Notes: generated by a model not told the origin, from the sequence alone. DNA of 64,000 nt from Pseudomonas syringae (GCF_001698815.1 NZ_LGSI01000032.1:15515-79514), one strand, 5' to 3'; shown: positions 1-13,332, counted from the stretch's first letter. Numbers and translations are program-made.

Positions 1-83
1 GCGGCGTCATGAAAACGCGAAGGGGGAAAGCGGCCGCTTGCGACCGTTTTAATTCACAAGCGACAGCTTTAATTCTCAAAGAC

Positions 84-145
84 CAGAGTTTTGTTCTCTG
101 TGGATAACTTATTCTACAGTCACCGACTTGGCCAGGTTGCGCGGC
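84..145 (-). other. Putative attTn7 site at the glmS 3' end
   Basis: In most bacteria TnsD of Tn7 recognises the last few dozen bases of glmS, and Tn7 inserts about 25 bp past the stop codon. The glmS stop is at 109-111 on the minus strand, so the predicted insertion point is near base 84. The C-terminal codons (NLAKSVTVE) are those of an intact glmS end. No Tn7 end sequence is visible, so the site appears empty. Inferred from position and family knowledge. Confidence 0.55.
99..107 (-). promoter_or_regulatory. Perfect DnaA box downstream of glmS
   Basis: TGTGGATAA (reverse of TTATCCACA) lies just past the glmS stop. It has the extended form CTGTGGATAAC that also occurs in oriC of this window. 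No promoter is evident beside it. The rest of bases 1-98 shows no gene. Confidence 0.5.
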
Positions 146-1944
146 TGATCGACGTCCGTCCCCTTGAGCACTGCCACGTAGTACGAGAGCAGTTGCAGCG
201 GGATGGTGTAGAGGATCGGTGCCAGCGCATCGATGATGTGCGGCATGGCAATCACGTGAGTGCCTTCGCCATTGGTCATGCCGGCTTGTTCGTCAGCAAA
301 CACGATCAACTCACCGCCACGGGCGCGGACTTCCTGCAGGTTGGATTTGAGTTTTTCCAGCAGCTCGTTGTTCGGCGCAACGGTCACCACTGGCATGTCG
401 CTGTCAACCAGCGCCAACGGACCATGCTTGAGCTCGCCAGCCGGGTAGGCTTCAGCGTGGATGTAGGAAATCTCCTTAAGCTTGAGCGCGCCTTCCATCG
501 CCACCGGGAATTGCGCGCCACGGCCGAGAAACAGGGTGTGATTCTTCTCGGCAAACAGCTCGGCAACTTTCTCGATGGTGTTATCCATGGCCAGCGCTTC
601 ACCCAGACGAGTCGGCAGACGGCGCAGCTCTTCAACCAGCTCGGCTTCGACACCTTCACCTAATGTGCCCTGCACCTGACCCAGCGACAGCGTCAGCAGC
701 AGCAGGCCGACCAATTGGGTGGTGAAGGCTTTGGTGGAAGCGACACCGATTTCCGGCCCGGCCTGGGTCAGCAACGTCAGGTCCGACTCGCGCACCAGCG
801 AGCTGATGCTGACGTTGCAGATCGCCAGGCTGGCGAGGAAGCCCAGCTCTTTGGCATTGCGCAGCGCAGCCAGGGTGTCGGCGGTTTCGCCGGACTGCGA
901 GATGGAGACGAACAGCGTGTCCGGCTGGACCACGACCTTGCGGTAGCGGAACTCGCTGGCGACTTCGACCTGACACGGGATGCCGGCCAACCCTTCCAGC
1001 CAGTAACGCGCCACCATGCCAGCGTGGTAACTGGTGCCACAGGCGACGATCTGCACATTGCGAACTTTGGCGAACAACTCGGCGGCCAGCGGGCCAAAGG
1101 CCTGGACCAATACTTGCTGCTGTCCGAGGCGACCTTCAAGCGTGCGTTGCACGACTTTTGGCTGCTCGTGGATTTCCTTGAGCATGAAGTGACGGAACGC
1201 GCCCTTGTCGGCCGCTTCCGCACCTTCGCGATACTGCACGGTTTCGCGCTCTACCGGCAGGCCGTCTACCGCCCAGATCTGTACGCTGTCGCGACGAATC
1301 TCGGCAATGTCGCCCTCTTCCATGTAGATGAAACGGTCAGTGACCTGACGCAGGGCCATTTGATCGGAGGCGAGGAAGTTTTCCCCAAGACCCAGGCCAA
1401 TCACCAACGGGCTGCCACTGCGAGCGGCGACCAGACGATCCGGTTGTTTCGCACTGACCACAGCCAGACCGTAAGCGCCGTGCAATTCCTTGACTGCCGC
1501 TTTCAGGGCGACAGTCAGGTCCGGCGTGTCCTTGAGCTTGTGGTGCAGCAAGTGGACGATGACTTCGGTATCGGTATCAGAAGCGAACACATAGCCGAGA
1601 CCTTTGAGGCGCTCACGCAGGGCTTCGTGATTTTCGATGATGCCGTTGTGGACAACCGCCAGTTCCTCGCCGGAGAAATGCGGGTGGGCGTTGCGTTCGC
1701 ATGGCGCGCCATGAGTCGCCCAACGGGTGTGCGCGATGCCGAGACGGCCCACCAGCGGCTCACCGGCCAAGGCCTGTTCCAGTTCGCTGACTTTCCCCGA
1801 GCGGCGACGGCGTTCAAGCACACCGGCATTGCTGAAAACGGCTACACCGGCGCTGTCATAGCCGCGGTATTCCAGACGCTTGAGGCCTTCGAGCAAGATG
1901 GCGGTGATATTACGTTCCGCGACGGCACCAACGATTCCACACAT
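109..1944 (-). CDS. glmS: Glutamine--fructose-6-phosphate aminotransferase (isomerizing)
   Basis: GlmS makes glucosamine-6-phosphate from fructose-6-phosphate and glutamine, the first committed step towards UDP-GlcNAc for peptidoglycan and LPS. The 611-residue protein begins MCGIVGAV, so Cys2 is the N-terminal nucleophile of the class II glutaminase domain (about residues 1-220). Two SIS sugar-isomerase domains follow; SQSGETADT near residue 350 is the phosphate-binding loop. The C-terminus NLAKSVTVE is the conserved end of the family. It follows glmR by 10 bp and probably shares its transcript. No glmS-ribozyme-like leader is seen. Length and motifs are complete. Confidence 0.98.
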   Translation of the reverse strand: MCGIVGAVAERNITAILLEGLKRLEYRGYDSAGVAVFSNAGVLERRRRSGKVSELEQALAGEPLVGRLGIAHTRWATHGAPCERNAHPHFSGEELAVVHNGIIENHEALRERLKGLGYVFASDTDTEVIVHLLHHKLKDTPDLTVALKAAVKELHGAYGLAVVSAKQPDRLVAARSGSPLVIGLGLGENFLASDQMALRQVTDRFIYMEEGDIAEIRRDSVQIWAVDGLPVERETVQYREGAEAADKGAFRHFMLKEIHEQPKVVQRTLEGRLGQQQVLVQAFGPLAAELFAKVRNVQIVACGTSYHAGMVARYWLEGLAGIPCQVEVASEFRYRKVVVQPDTLFVSISQSGETADTLAALRNAKELGFLASLAICNVSISSLVRESDLTLLTQAGPEIGVASTKAFTTQLVGLLLLTLSLGQVQGTLGEGVEAELVEELRRLPTRLGEALAMDNTIEKVAELFAEKNHTLFLGRGAQFPVAMEGALKLKEISYIHAEAYPAGELKHGPLALVDSDMPVVTVAPNNELLEKLKSNLQEVRARGGELIVFADEQAGMTNGEGTHVIAMPHIIDALAPILYTIPLQLLSYYVAVLKGTDVDQPRNLAKSVTVE

Positions 1945-1954
1945 AAGTTTTCTC

Positions 1955-2728
1955 CTAGCTGACGGCGGCGCAAATCAACGTTATGCCGCGGGCTTCAATC
2001 TGTTCGCGTGCCTCAATGGGCAGGCGATCATCGGTAATCAGGGTGTGGACACTGCTCCAGGGCAGCTCCAGATTGGGTATCTTGCGACCGACTTTGTCGG
2101 CTTCGACCATCACCACCACTTCTCGGGCCACTTCAGCCATCACCCGGCTCAAGCCCAGTAATTCGTTGAAGGTGGTAGTACCACGATTCAGATCGATGCC
2201 ATCGGCACCGATGAATAACTGGTCGAAGTCGTAGGATCGCAGCACCTGCTCGGCGACCTGGCCCTGAAAGGACTCGGAATGCGGGTCCCAGGTTCCGCCA
2301 GTCATCAACAACACCGGCTCGTGTTCCAGCTCGGACAAGGCGCTGGCAACATGCAGCGAGTTGGTCATCACCACCAGTCCTGGCTGCTGACCCAGTTCCG
2401 GAATCATCGCGGCGGTGGTGCTGCCGCTGTCGATGATGATTCGCGCGTGTTCGCGAATCCTGGCAACGGCAGCACGAGCGATAGCCTGCTTGTATTTCGA
2501 GACCGGCTGACCGCCTTCGGTGATCAGCTCCTGAGGTAACGTGACCGCACCGCCATAACGGCGCAGCAGCAAGCCGTTGCTTTCGAGTGCGGTCAAATCC
2601 TTGCGAATCGTAACCTCGGAAGTTTCGAAGCGTTTCGCCAGTTCATCCACACTGACTTCGCCCTGCTCATTGAGTAAGGCGATGATGTTGTGGCGACGCT
2701 GGGGGGTGTTGCGTTTCGATATGGACAC
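1955..2728 (-). CDS. glmR: DeoR-family transcriptional regulator upstream of glmS (GlmR-like)
   Basis: The 257-residue protein has an N-terminal DeoR-type winged helix (about residues 8-60) with the typical signature [17 protein letters not shown], followed by a sugar-phosphate-sensing DeoRC domain. The start is GTG (GTG TCC ATA TCG). The Shine-Dalgarno match is weak. It sits directly upstream of glmS and downstream of glmU, as in P. aeruginosa, where the equivalent gene has been called glmR and linked to amino-sugar control of cell wall synthesis. The effector is probably an amino-sugar phosphate; that is inference. Confidence 0.88.
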   Translation of the reverse strand: MSISKRNTPQRRHNIIALLNEQGEVSVDELAKRFETSEVTIRKDLTALESNGLLLRRYGGAVTLPQELITEGGQPVSKYKQAIARAAVARIREHARIIIDSGSTTAAMIPELGQQPGLVVMTNSLHVASALSELEHEPVLLMTGGTWDPHSESFQGQVAEQVLRSYDFDQLFIGADGIDLNRGTTTFNELLGLSRVMAEVAREVVVMVEADKVGRKIPNLELPWSSVHTLITDDRLPIEAREQIEARGITLICAAVS

Positions 2729-2736
2729 GGTTTTGT

Positions 2737-2750
2737 TTCGTTTCGAAAGA
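2737..2750. promoter_or_regulatory. Possible DeoR-type operator upstream of glmR
   Basis: TTTCGTTTCGAAAG contains a repeated TTTCG unit and the palindrome TTTCGAAA, about 10 bp upstream of the glmR GTG start. DeoR-family repressors often bind TTTCG-type repeats and autoregulate. This is a position-based guess. Confidence 0.3.
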
Positions 2751-2793
2751 TAACGAAGGCAATCAAAACCTATTGAGCGGAAAAAAACAAGCT

Positions 2794-2883
2794 GTAGGAG
2801 CGGATTTATCCGCGAGGGGTTACGATCAGGCGCCGGGATTTGCCAATTTCCCCGGCGCCCTCCCGGATAAATCCGGTCCTACG
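2794..2883. repeat. REP pair (REPIN-like) between glmR and glmU
   Basis: The left arm is GTAGGAGCGGATTTATCCGC. The right arm, read on the opposite strand, is GTAGGACCGGATTTATCCGG. They enclose about 45 bp. The stem core GGATTTATCC is shared, while the second stem positions differ between arms but covary (GAGCGG/CCGC against GACCGG/CCGG). The right arm overlaps the glmU stop codon. Confidence 0.8.
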
Positions 2884-4246
2884 GCTTCTTGATCTTCACC
2901 GGACGCTTCCAGCCTTCGATGTTGCGCTGGCGAGCGCGGGCGACGGCGAGTTGCGACTTATCCACATCCTGGGTGATGGTCGAACCGGCGGCGGTGTTCG
3001 AGCCATCGCCGATACTCACAGGCGCAATCAGTGAATTGTTGGAGCCGATGAATACATCTTCGCCAATCAGGGTCTGGTGCTTGTTGGCTCCATCGTAGTT
3101 GACCGTGATGGTGCCAGCGCCGATGTTGGTGCGTGCACCAATCACGGTATCGCCAAGGTAGGTCAGATGGCCCGCTTTCACACCTTCACCCAGATGAGCA
3201 TTTTTCAGCTCGACGAAGTTACCCACATGCGCCCTGGCTTCCAGCACGCTTCCCGGACGCAGACGGGCAAACGGACCGGCATCGCTGCCCTCACCCATGA
3301 TCGCGCCGTCGATATGGCTGTTAGCTTTGATGACAACGCCTTTGCGCAAGGTGCTGTCCTTAACCACGCAGTTAGGCCCGATCACCACGTCGTCTTCGAT
3401 AATCACCCGGCCTTCGAGGATCACGTTGATATCAATCAGCACGTCGCGACCCACGGTCACCTCGCCGCGCACGTCAAAGCGCGCCGGATCACGCAACGTA
3501 ACGCCTTGAGCCATCAAGCGGCGGGCTTCGCGCAATTGATAGTGACGTTCCAGTTCCGCCAGTTGCTTGCGGTCATTGGCGCCCTGCACTTCCATGGCGT
3601 CGTGAGGCTGCTCGGTCGCCACCACCAGGCCGTCGCCGACCGCCATGGCGATCACGTCCGTCAGGTAATACTCGCCTTGGGAGTTGTTGTTCGACAGCCG
3701 TCCCAACCATTCCGCCAGACGCTTGCCCGGCACAGCAAGAATTCCGGTGTTGCCTTCGGTAATGGCTTTCTGAGCTTCAGTTGCGTCTTTATGCTCGACG
3801 ATGGCACAGACACGATTCTGTTCGTCCCGCACGATGCGGCCGTAACCCGTCGGATCGTTGAGATTGACGGTCAACAAACCCAGTTGCTCGGCGTTGACCT
3901 TTTTCAGCAGACGTTGAAGGGTTTCGACTTCGATGAGGGGTACATCGCCGTAAAGGATCAGCACGTTCTCGGCAGTCAGTTCCGGCAGCGCTTGTGCAAC
4001 CGCATGGCCGGTACCCAGTTGCTTGTCCTGCATGACGAAATTCAGATCATCTGCAGCCAGACGCTCACGCACGACATCCGCGCCATGTCCGATCACTACA
4101 TGGATGCGTTGCGGCGAAAGCTGGCGGGCGCTGTGGATAACATGCCCAAGCATGGAATCGCCGGCGACCGGATGAAGGACCTTGGGCAGGGCCGAACGCA
4201 TGCGAGTGCCTTGGCCAGCGGCGAGAATAACGATATCGAGAGACAT
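2879..4246 (-). CDS. glmU: Bifunctional UDP-N-acetylglucosamine pyrophosphorylase / glucosamine-1-phosphate N-acetyltransferase
   Basis: GlmU acetylates glucosamine-1-phosphate and couples it to UTP, giving UDP-GlcNAc. The N-terminal uridyltransferase domain shows [19 protein letters not shown] near residues 8-26. The C-terminal half has the hexapeptide repeats of a left-handed beta-helix (for example [19 protein letters not shown] repeats, then NANFVELK-like [18 protein letters not shown] and FIGSNNSL). The start at MSLDIVIL (4246) is preferred over an ATG four codons upstream because family members start there; this gives 455 residues. The stop codon TAG lies inside a REP arm. It follows atpC, separated by a terminator. 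Confidence 0.97.
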   Translation of the reverse strand: MSLDIVILAAGQGTRMRSALPKVLHPVAGDSMLGHVIHSARQLSPQRIHVVIGHGADVVRERLAADDLNFVMQDKQLGTGHAVAQALPELTAENVLILYGDVPLIEVETLQRLLKKVNAEQLGLLTVNLNDPTGYGRIVRDEQNRVCAIVEHKDATEAQKAITEGNTGILAVPGKRLAEWLGRLSNNNSQGEYYLTDVIAMAVGDGLVVATEQPHDAMEVQGANDRKQLAELERHYQLREARRLMAQGVTLRDPARFDVRGEVTVGRDVLIDINVILEGRVIIEDDVVIGPNCVVKDSTLRKGVVIKANSHIDGAIMGEGSDAGPFARLRPGSVLEARAHVGNFVELKNAHLGEGVKAGHLTYLGDTVIGARTNIGAGTITVNYDGANKHQTLIGEDVFIGSNNSLIAPVSIGDGSNTAAGSTITQDVDKSQLAVARARQRNIEGWKRPVKIKKP

Positions 4247-4310
4247 GGGGGCTTCCAACTGAGCGAGCCGCGAACCCGTGAATCCGGGTGGGCTGATCCT
4301 GAAAAAAGAA

Positions 4311-4335
4311 AAAGGGTAGCCGAGGCTACCCTTTT
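4311..4335 (-). terminator. Rho-independent terminator of the atp operon
   Basis: An 11-12 bp perfect stem (AAAGGGTAGCC with GGCTACCCTTT, loop GA) lies between atpC and glmU. On the minus strand it is followed by a T-rich tract (TTTTTCTTTTTTC), so it should end atp transcription before glmU. Confidence 0.85.
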
Positions 4336-4362
4336 ACTCAATCGCGCAGAATGATGGCGGGG

Positions 4363-4788
4363 TTAGCCGCCGTATTTCTTGCGAATTTGCTGAACGGTAC
4401 GCAGCTGGGCTGCGGCCTCGGCCAGACGAGCGGTTGCAGATCCGTAATCGAAATCTGCGCCCTTTTCGTGCAGAGCTTTCTCGGCTGCCTTTACGGCTGC
4501 CTGAGCAGAGGCTTCGTCCAGGTCATCAGCGCGTTGCACAGTGTCGGCAAGCACCTTGACCATGTTCGGTTGAACCTCGAGGAAACCACCCGAGATGTAA
4601 TACACCTCGGCTGCTCCGCCCTGCTTGATCAAGCGGATCGGACCTGGTTTCAGATCAGTGATCAGCGGCGCGTGGCCTGGAGCGATACCGATATCACCCA
4701 GGTTGCCGTGCGCAATCACCATCTCGACCAGACCGGAGAAAATTTCTCCTTCCGCGCTGACGATATCGCAATGGACTGTCATAGCCAT
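4363..4788 (-). CDS. atpC: ATP synthase epsilon subunit (F1)
   Basis: AtpC is part of the F1 central stalk and inhibits ATP hydrolysis. The 141-residue protein opens [19 protein letters not shown], with the beta-sandwich N-terminal domain ([16 protein letters not shown]) and two C-terminal helices rich in Ala and Glu. It is the last gene of atpIBEFHAGDC, 44 bp after atpD, and is followed by the operon terminator. Confidence 0.97.
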   Translation of the reverse strand: MAMTVHCDIVSAEGEIFSGLVEMVIAHGNLGDIGIAPGHAPLITDLKPGPIRLIKQGGAAEVYYISGGFLEVQPNMVKVLADTVQRADDLDEASAQAAVKAAEKALHEKGADFDYGSATARLAEAAAQLRTVQQIRKKYGG

Positions 4789-4832
4789 TTGCTTGCCTCG
4801 ACCTGATTAGCGCCCGTTGCCGGGCGCTGGGA

Positions 4833-6224
<1,392 letters not shown>

Positions 6225-6239
6225 CTAATATTTGAACCG

Positions 6240-7100
6240 TTAAACCGCGGCAGCGCCGCCGACGATTTCCGAGATCTCTTGGGTGATCGCTGCCTGACGC
6301 GCCTTGTTGTAGATCAGCTGCAAATCGCTGATCAAATCACCGGCGTTGTCTGTGGCGTTCTTCATCGCGATCATCCGCGCTGCTTGTTCAGCTGCGTTGT
6401 TCTCGACCACCGCCTGGTACACCTGCGACTCAACGTAGCGAACCATCAAGCCGTCAAGCAGCTCTTTGGCGTCCGGTTCGTAGAGATAGTCCCAGTGGTG
6501 CTTGAGTTTCTGATCCGGGGTTGCCACCAGCGGAATCAATTGCTCCACCGTTGGCTGCTGGGTCATGGTGTTGATGAACTTGTTGGATACCACGGACAGG
6601 CGATCAATACGGCCATCCAGGTAGGCATCCAGCATCACCTTGACGCTGCCGATCAAATCATTGATCGACGGCTCTTCGCCCAAGTGGCTGATCGCAGCGA
6701 CGACGTTACCGCCGAAGTTGCGGAAAAATGCCGCACCTTTGCTGCCGACCACACACAGATCGATCTCTACGCCGTTTCCACGGTTTACCGCCATGTCCCT
6801 GACCAAAGCCTTGAACAGGTTGGTATTCAAGCCACCGCACAAACCACGGTCACTGCTCACTACGACATAACCGACACGCTTTACTTCGCGCTCGATCATG
6901 AACGGGTGGCGGTATTCCGGGTTGGCGTTGGCCAGATGACCAATCACCTGGCGGATGCGCTCCGCGTAAGGACGGCTAGCAGCCATGCGCATTTGAGCCT
7001 TGCGCATTTTACTGACCGCCACTTTTTCCATGGCGCTGGTGATCTTTTGCGTGCTTTTGATGCTCGCAATCTTGCTGCGAATCTCTTTTGCGCCTGCCAT
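6240..7100 (-). CDS. atpG: ATP synthase gamma subunit (F1)
   Basis: AtpG is the rotating central shaft. The 286-residue protein begins [20 protein letters not shown] and has the family motif [17 protein letters not shown]. The C-terminal helix contains [17 protein letters not shown] and [19 protein letters not shown], the conserved part that sits in the alpha3beta3 ring. It lies between atpA and atpD with short gaps. Confidence 0.98.
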   Translation of the reverse strand: MAGAKEIRSKIASIKSTQKITSAMEKVAVSKMRKAQMRMAASRPYAERIRQVIGHLANANPEYRHPFMIEREVKRVGYVVVSSDRGLCGGLNTNLFKALVRDMAVNRGNGVEIDLCVVGSKGAAFFRNFGGNVVAAISHLGEEPSINDLIGSVKVMLDAYLDGRIDRLSVVSNKFINTMTQQPTVEQLIPLVATPDQKLKHHWDYLYEPDAKELLDGLMVRYVESQVYQAVVENNAAEQAARMIAMKNATDNAGDLISDLQLIYNKARQAAITQEISEIVGGAAAV

Positions 7101-7150
7101 GTAACACCTATCAGGTTAGCAAGCGGGAGCCTTTCGGCCCCCGCTGCGGC

Positions 7151-8695
7151 TTACCAGGTTTGGGTGGCCTTGAACTTCTCGACACCAGCTTTCATGCCAG
7201 CGTCGATTTCGTCATTGAAGTCACCCTTCACGTTGATCTTCGCCATCAAATCGGCGTGATCGCGGTTGAAGTAAGCAATCAGCGCTTGTTCAAAGCTGCC
7301 AATCTTGGCGATTTCGATGTCGATCAGGAACCCACGCTCAGCGGCATACAGCGACAGCGCCATGTCAGCAATCGACATTGGTGCATATTGCTTCTGCTTC
7401 ATCAGCTCGGTAACGCGCTGACCATGCTCAAGTTGCTTACGGGTCGCTTCGTCCAGGTCAGAAGCGAACTGGGCGAATGCCGCCAGTTCACGGTACTGAG
7501 CCAGAGCGGTACGGATACCACCGGAGAGCTTCTTGATGATCTTGGTCTGCGCAGCACCACCCACACGGGATACCGAAACACCGGCGTTCACAGCCGGACG
7601 GATGCCGGAGTTGAACATGGCCGATTCCAGGAAGATCTGACCGTCAGTGATGGAAATCACGTTGGTCGGAACGAACGCGGAAACGTCGCCAGCCTGGGTT
7701 TCGATGATCGGCAACGCGGTCAGGGAACCGGTTTTGCCGGTCACTGCGCCATTGGTGAACTTCTCTACGTATTCTTCGGAAACACGCGATGCGCGTTCCA
7801 GCAGACGGGAGTGGAGATAGAACACGTCGCCTGGGTAAGCTTCACGGCCTGGTGGACGGCGCAGCAGCAGGGAAATCTGGCGGTAAGCCACTGCTTGCTT
7901 GGACAGATCGTCATAAACGATCAGCGCGTCTTCACCGCGGTCGCGGAAATACTCGCCCATGGTGCAACCCGAGTACGGTGCAAGGAATTGCAGCGCAGCG
8001 GATTCGGAAGCACTGGCAGCAACGACGATGGTGTTAGCCAACGCGCCGTTTTCTTCGAGTTTGCGAACCACGTTGGCGATGGTCGATTGTTTCTGACCAA
8101 TTGCTACGTAGACGCAGAAGATGCCGCTGTCTTTCTGGTTGATGATTGCGTCGATGGCCAGAGCGGTTTTACCGATCTGACGGTCACCGATGATCAGCTC
8201 ACGCTGGCCACGGCCGACTGGAATCATGGCATCGACGGCTTTGTAGCCGGTCTGCACAGGCTGGTCGACCGACTTACGCCAGATCACGCCCGGTGCAACC
8301 TTCTCGACAGCGTCAGTGATGACGTTGTTCAGAGGGCCTTTGCCGTCAACTGGGTTACCCAGTGCATCGACTACGCGGCCGAGCAGTTCCGGACCAACCG
8401 GAACTTCAAGGATGCGGCCAGTGCACTTGGCGCTCATGCCTTCAGCCAGAGTCGTGTAAGCGCCCAGTACCACAGCACCTACAGAGTCTTGCTCAAGGTT
8501 CAGCGCCATACCGTAGACGCCGCCCGGAAACTCGATCATCTCGCCGTACATTACGTCGGCCAGACCGTGAATCCGCACGATGCCGTCAGATACGCTGACG
8601 ACTGTGCCTTCGTTACGGGCTTGGGAGGTTACATCGAGCTTGTCGATGCGACCCTTGATGATTTCACTTATTTCGGAAGGATTGAGTTGCTGCAT
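7151..8695 (-). CDS. atpA: ATP synthase alpha subunit (F1)
   Basis: AtpA is the regulatory nucleotide-binding subunit of F1. The 514-residue protein starts [17 protein letters not shown] and has the P-loop GDRQIGKT at residues 170-177. It also has [16 protein letters not shown] (Walker B region) and the alpha/beta signature [13 protein letters not shown]. Long open frames on the opposite strand are shadows of its codon use. Confidence 0.99.
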   Translation of the reverse strand: MQQLNPSEISEIIKGRIDKLDVTSQARNEGTVVSVSDGIVRIHGLADVMYGEMIEFPGGVYGMALNLEQDSVGAVVLGAYTTLAEGMSAKCTGRILEVPVGPELLGRVVDALGNPVDGKGPLNNVITDAVEKVAPGVIWRKSVDQPVQTGYKAVDAMIPVGRGQRELIIGDRQIGKTALAIDAIINQKDSGIFCVYVAIGQKQSTIANVVRKLEENGALANTIVVAASASESAALQFLAPYSGCTMGEYFRDRGEDALIVYDDLSKQAVAYRQISLLLRRPPGREAYPGDVFYLHSRLLERASRVSEEYVEKFTNGAVTGKTGSLTALPIIETQAGDVSAFVPTNVISITDGQIFLESAMFNSGIRPAVNAGVSVSRVGGAAQTKIIKKLSGGIRTALAQYRELAAFAQFASDLDEATRKQLEHGQRVTELMKQKQYAPMSIADMALSLYAAERGFLIDIEIAKIGSFEQALIAYFNRDHADLMAKINVKGDFNDEIDAGMKAGVEKFKATQTW

Positions 8696-8716
8696 TGCTC
8701 TGCTGCCCCTTCAAAC

Positions 8717-9253
8717 TCAAGATTTCAATGCTTCGGCTAGTTGCGCGAGTTTGCCGCGAACTGAGCCATCGATAACCAGGTCGCCGGCGCGGATTACGAC
8801 ACCACCGATAAGGGTGGCATCCTCCACAGCGTGCAGGCGCACTTCCCGGCCGAGCCGTGCACTGAGAACCTTGGCGAGTTTGTCTTGCTGTTCTTGGTTC
8901 AATGCAAAAGCACTGGTGACATCGACATCGACTGATTTTTCCTGCTCGGCCTTGTACAGGTCGAACAGTTCGGCGATCTCCGGCAAAAGCGGGAGACGGT
9001 CGTTTTCAGCAACGATGTGGATGAAATTCTGTGCCTTGGCATCGAACTTGTCGCCACACACTTCAATAAAAGTGGTGGCCTTGTTTGCGCTCGTCAGTCG
9101 CGGGGCCTTGAGTACGCGCTGCATGGTGTCGTCTTCCGACACCGCTGCAGCCAGGCCGAGCATGGCTGACCAATTGGCCAGTTGCTGGTGAGCCTGGGCG
9201 TACTCGAAGGCTGCCTTAGCGTAAGGTCGGGCCAACGTGGTCAGTTCTGCCAT
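8717..9253 (-). CDS. atpH: ATP synthase delta subunit (F1-Fo connector)
   Basis: AtpH sits on top of F1 and binds the b-subunit stator. The 178-residue protein starts [20 protein letters not shown], the usual OSCP/delta N-terminus. It ends with the family signature [20 protein letters not shown]. Position between atpF and atpA and length are normal. Confidence 0.98.
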   Translation of the reverse strand: MAELTTLARPYAKAAFEYAQAHQQLANWSAMLGLAAAVSEDDTMQRVLKAPRLTSANKATTFIEVCGDKFDAKAQNFIHIVAENDRLPLLPEIAELFDLYKAEQEKSVDVDVTSAFALNQEQQDKLAKVLSARLGREVRLHAVEDATLIGGVVIRAGDLVIDGSVRGKLAQLAEALKS

Positions 9254-9265
9254 GATCGCCCTCGC

Positions 9266-9736
9266 TTAAATTTCAGCAGCCAGTTTATTAACCAGCTCCG
9301 CGTGCGCGTTTTGATCGATTGTGGCACCCAGGATCTTCTCTGCACCATTGACTGCCAGGCTACCCAATTGGGCGCGCAGCGCATCTTTGACACTGTTCAG
9401 TTCCTGCTCGATCTCGGCCTGAGCCTGAGCCTTCACACGTTCAGCTTCAACGCGAGCCTGTTCCCGGGCTTCGTCGACAATCTGAGTACCGCGTTTCTTG
9501 GCTTGCTCAATGATTTCAGCTGCCTGAGCTTTTGCATCGCGCAGTTGATGACCCGCTTTCTCTTGGGCCAACTCCAGGTCGCGAGCTGCTCGGCTGGCAG
9601 CGTCCAGTCCATCCGCGATCTTCTTCTGACGTTCGTGCAAAGCCGTAATGACCGGAGGCCAAACGTACTTCATGCAGAACAGCACAAAAATGAAGAACGC
9701 AACGGACTGGCCAATCAGGGTTGCATTAATGTTCAC
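9266..9736 (-). CDS. atpF: ATP synthase b subunit (Fo stator)
   Basis: AtpF is the peripheral stalk. The 156-residue protein has one N-terminal membrane helix (about residues 7-26, [19 protein letters not shown]) followed by a long charged helix or coiled coil with many Ala, Glu, Gln and Lys. The opening [10 protein letters not shown] is typical of gamma-proteobacteria. Confidence 0.97.
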   Translation of the reverse strand: MNINATLIGQSVAFFIFVLFCMKYVWPPVITALHERQKKIADGLDAASRAARDLELAQEKAGHQLRDAKAQAAEIIEQAKKRGTQIVDEAREQARVEAERVKAQAQAEIEQELNSVKDALRAQLGSLAVNGAEKILGATIDQNAHAELVNKLAAEI

Positions 9737-9793
9737 GCCAACACCTCGCTCGTTCGTTGTCCATCACACCAATCACCTCGAATATTCGAGAGA

Positions 9794-10066
<273 letters not shown>

Positions 10067-10155
10067 TTACGTCGTATTGGTTAGGTTTTTTAGATTAAAG
10101 CGGTAAAACAAATCGTTTCCAGCATCAGCCCTTGCGGTTACCCGCTCGCGGCTAT

Positions 10156-10175
10156 CCTCTCGCCGAAACGAGAGG
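10156..10175 (-). promoter_or_regulatory. Hairpin in the atpB-atpE intergenic leader
   Basis: A 7-bp stem (CCTCTCG with CGAGAGG, six-base loop) lies in the 149-bp untranslated stretch before atpE. No T-tract follows, so it is not a terminator. It may be a processing or mRNA-stability element that raises AtpE yield relative to AtpB; that role is inference. Confidence 0.4.
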
Positions 10176-10200
10176 TACATCCAGACGCGCCAGGCGAGTC

Positions 10201-11494
<1,294 letters not shown>

Positions 11495-11567
11495 CACAAC
11501 TGCTCCTAGTGCGTCGGCCGCCAAAATCAATAACTTGGCATAAAATGTGCCGACAAAATGCGCGCAG

Positions 11568-11596
11568 AGTATAGGGGCGCTTAAGCCCCTATTCAA
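11568..11596 (-). promoter_or_regulatory. Sigma70-type promoter of the atp operon with inverted repeat in the spacer
   Basis: On the minus strand TTGAAT (11591-11596) is followed after exactly 17 bp by TATACT (11568-11573). The inverted repeat ATAGGGGC ... GCCCCTAT, six bases apart, fills the spacer and touches the -10 box. It lies 75 bp upstream of the atpI start, in the parB-atpI gap. Confidence 0.7.
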
Positions 11597-11640
11597 CCGT
11601 CAGGTAGTGATTTCCGACTACACGCTACACAGCAATTGTT

Positions 11641-12513
11641 TCAGCGGATGTGTGCGAGCACACCCTGAAGCTCATCCAGTGAGTTATATCGGATGACTAA
11701 TTGACCTTTTCCCTTCTGCCCATGGCGAATTTGCACCGCGGAGCCCAGCCGCTCGGCCAATCGCTGTTCCAGGCGGCTGATGTCGGGATCGGTTTTTACC
11801 GGCTCAGCAGCGGCCGGTTTTCCGCTCAACCACTGGCGAACCAGGGCTTCTGTCTGACGCACAGTCAGGCCACGTGCGACAACGTGTCGCGCCCCTTCGA
11901 CCTGCCTGTCTTCGGGCAAACCGAGCAACGCGCGAGCATGACCCATTTCCAGGTCGCCATGGGACAGCATGGTCTTGATGACTTCAGGCAACGCAATCAG
12001 ACGCAGCAGGTTGGCCACGCTGACGCGGGACTTACCCACCGCGTCGGCGACTTGCTGCTGGGTCAGCTGGAATTCCTGTTGCAAACGCTGCAGGGCGACC
12101 GCTTCCTCGATGGGATTGAGATCCTCTCGCTGAATATTCTCGATCAGCGCCATGGCGATAGCCGTTTCATCCGGCACATCGCGCACCATCGCGGGAATGG
12201 TCTCCATCCCGGCCTGCTGGCTGGCACGCCAGCGGCGCTCACCGGCAATGATTTCAAAACGGTTATCGGCAAGCGGCCGCACCACGATGGGCTGCATCAC
12301 GCCCTGGGCCTTGATGGACTGGGCCAGCTCTTCGAGGGCTTGCGGGTCCATGTCGCGGCGCGGTTGATATTTGCCCCGCTGGATCAGATCCAGCGGTACG
12401 TGCTGCAATTCGCGCTGATCGGCCTTGACGGCCTGTTCTTCCAGCGAACTGACGGTTGGACTGCTCAGAAGTGCGTCCAGCCCACGTCCGAGACCTCGTT
12501 TCTTGACGGCCAT
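11641..12513 (-). CDS. parB: Chromosome partitioning protein ParB
   Basis: ParB is the parS-binding CTPase of the chromosome segregation system. The 290-residue protein has the N-terminal CTP-binding domain with GERRWRASQQAG near residue 100, preceded by PLDLIQRGKYQPR. The helix-turn-helix domain follows (LTQQQVADAVGKSRVSVANLLRL), then a C-terminal dimerisation domain. It lies 9 bp after parA. Two parS sites are present in recF of this window. Confidence 0.97.
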   Translation of the reverse strand: MAVKKRGLGRGLDALLSSPTVSSLEEQAVKADQRELQHVPLDLIQRGKYQPRRDMDPQALEELAQSIKAQGVMQPIVVRPLADNRFEIIAGERRWRASQQAGMETIPAMVRDVPDETAIAMALIENIQREDLNPIEEAVALQRLQQEFQLTQQQVADAVGKSRVSVANLLRLIALPEVIKTMLSHGDLEMGHARALLGLPEDRQVEGARHVVARGLTVRQTEALVRQWLSGKPAAAEPVKTDPDISRLEQRLAERLGSAVQIRHGQKGKGQLVIRYNSLDELQGVLAHIR

Positions 12514-12522
12514 GGGATTCCC

Positions 12523-13314
12523 TTAAGTTGGCTGAGCTGTGCGCGTAGTGCGCCGTTGACGACGAACCATTTCCCCGGCCAGAGCCAGGTAGGCCAGCGC
12601 ACCGCGCGATGACTTGTCATACGCCAGCGCCGGCATGCCGAAACTCGGCGCCTCGGCCAGACGGATGTTGCGCGGAATCACCGTGTCGTACAGCTGTTCG
12701 CCAAAGTGTTCCTTGAGCTGGGCAGAAACGTCGTTGATCAGGCTCAGGCGAGGGTCATACATGGTTCGCAACAGGCCTTCGATCTTCAGCTGCGGGTTGA
12801 GCAGTTCGCCAATGCGCTTGATGTTATCCACAAGGTCACTGAGCCCTTCGAGGGCAAAGTATTCGCATTGCATGGGGATAATTACCCCATCGGCCGCAAC
12901 CAGAGCGTTCAATGTGAGCATCGACAGCGACGGCGGACAGTCGATGAGGATGTAGTCGTAATTCTCGCGGATCGGCGCCAGCGCATTGCGCAGGCGACTT
13001 TCCTTCATCTGCATTTCCAGCAGATTGACTTCCGCAGCCGTGAGGTCGCGGTTGGCCGGCAGCAGCTGATAACCGCCATGCTCGGAAAACTGCATGGCTT
13101 GCACCAGATCGCATTCGCCGATCAGTACATCGTAAATGGAGTTTTCCAGCCCGTGCTTATCCACACCGCTACCCATCGTAGCGTTGCCTTGCGGGTCGAG
13201 ATCGATCAACAGGACGCGGCGCTTGGTCGCGACCAGTGACGCTGCGAGGTTGATGCAGGTGGTGGTTTTGCCCACACCACCCTTTTGGTTCGCTATCGCG
13301 AATACCTTAGCCAT
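12523..13314 (-). CDS. parA: Chromosome partitioning ATPase ParA (Soj)
   Basis: ParA is a Walker-type ATPase that moves ParB-parS complexes. The 263-residue protein starts MAKVFAIANQKGGVGKTTT, with the deviant Walker A loop at residues 11-17. DYILIDCPPSL is the Walker B region and LLIDLDPQGNAT the A' motif. It forms an operon with rsmG, 18 bp upstream, and parB downstream. Confidence 0.98.
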   Translation of the reverse strand: MAKVFAIANQKGGVGKTTTCINLAASLVATKRRVLLIDLDPQGNATMGSGVDKHGLENSIYDVLIGECDLVQAMQFSEHGGYQLLPANRDLTAAEVNLLEMQMKESRLRNALAPIRENYDYILIDCPPSLSMLTLNALVAADGVIIPMQCEYFALEGLSDLVDNIKRIGELLNPQLKIEGLLRTMYDPRLSLINDVSAQLKEHFGEQLYDTVIPRNIRLAEAPSFGMPALAYDKSSRGALAYLALAGEMVRRQRRTTRTAQPT

Positions 13315-13332
13315 TCTTGCTTGTGTTCCCAG

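Noticed and set aside
84..108. Inserted Tn7 at the glmS end
   Set aside because: The bases beyond glmS do not resemble a Tn7 terminus, so the site appears empty within the visible 83 bp.
109..1944. glmS ribozyme
   Set aside because: No structured leader or ribozyme core is seen before glmS; this class is mostly found in Gram-positives, and glmR precedes glmS by 10 bp.
715..1962. Plus-strand open frame opposite glmS
   Set aside because: A shadow of glmS codon use; no recognisable domain.
7088..8740. Long plus-strand open frame opposite atpA
   Set aside because: It has no ribosome site or family motifs and mirrors the codon bias of atpA; similar long frames oppose atpD, mnmG, glmS and gyrB.
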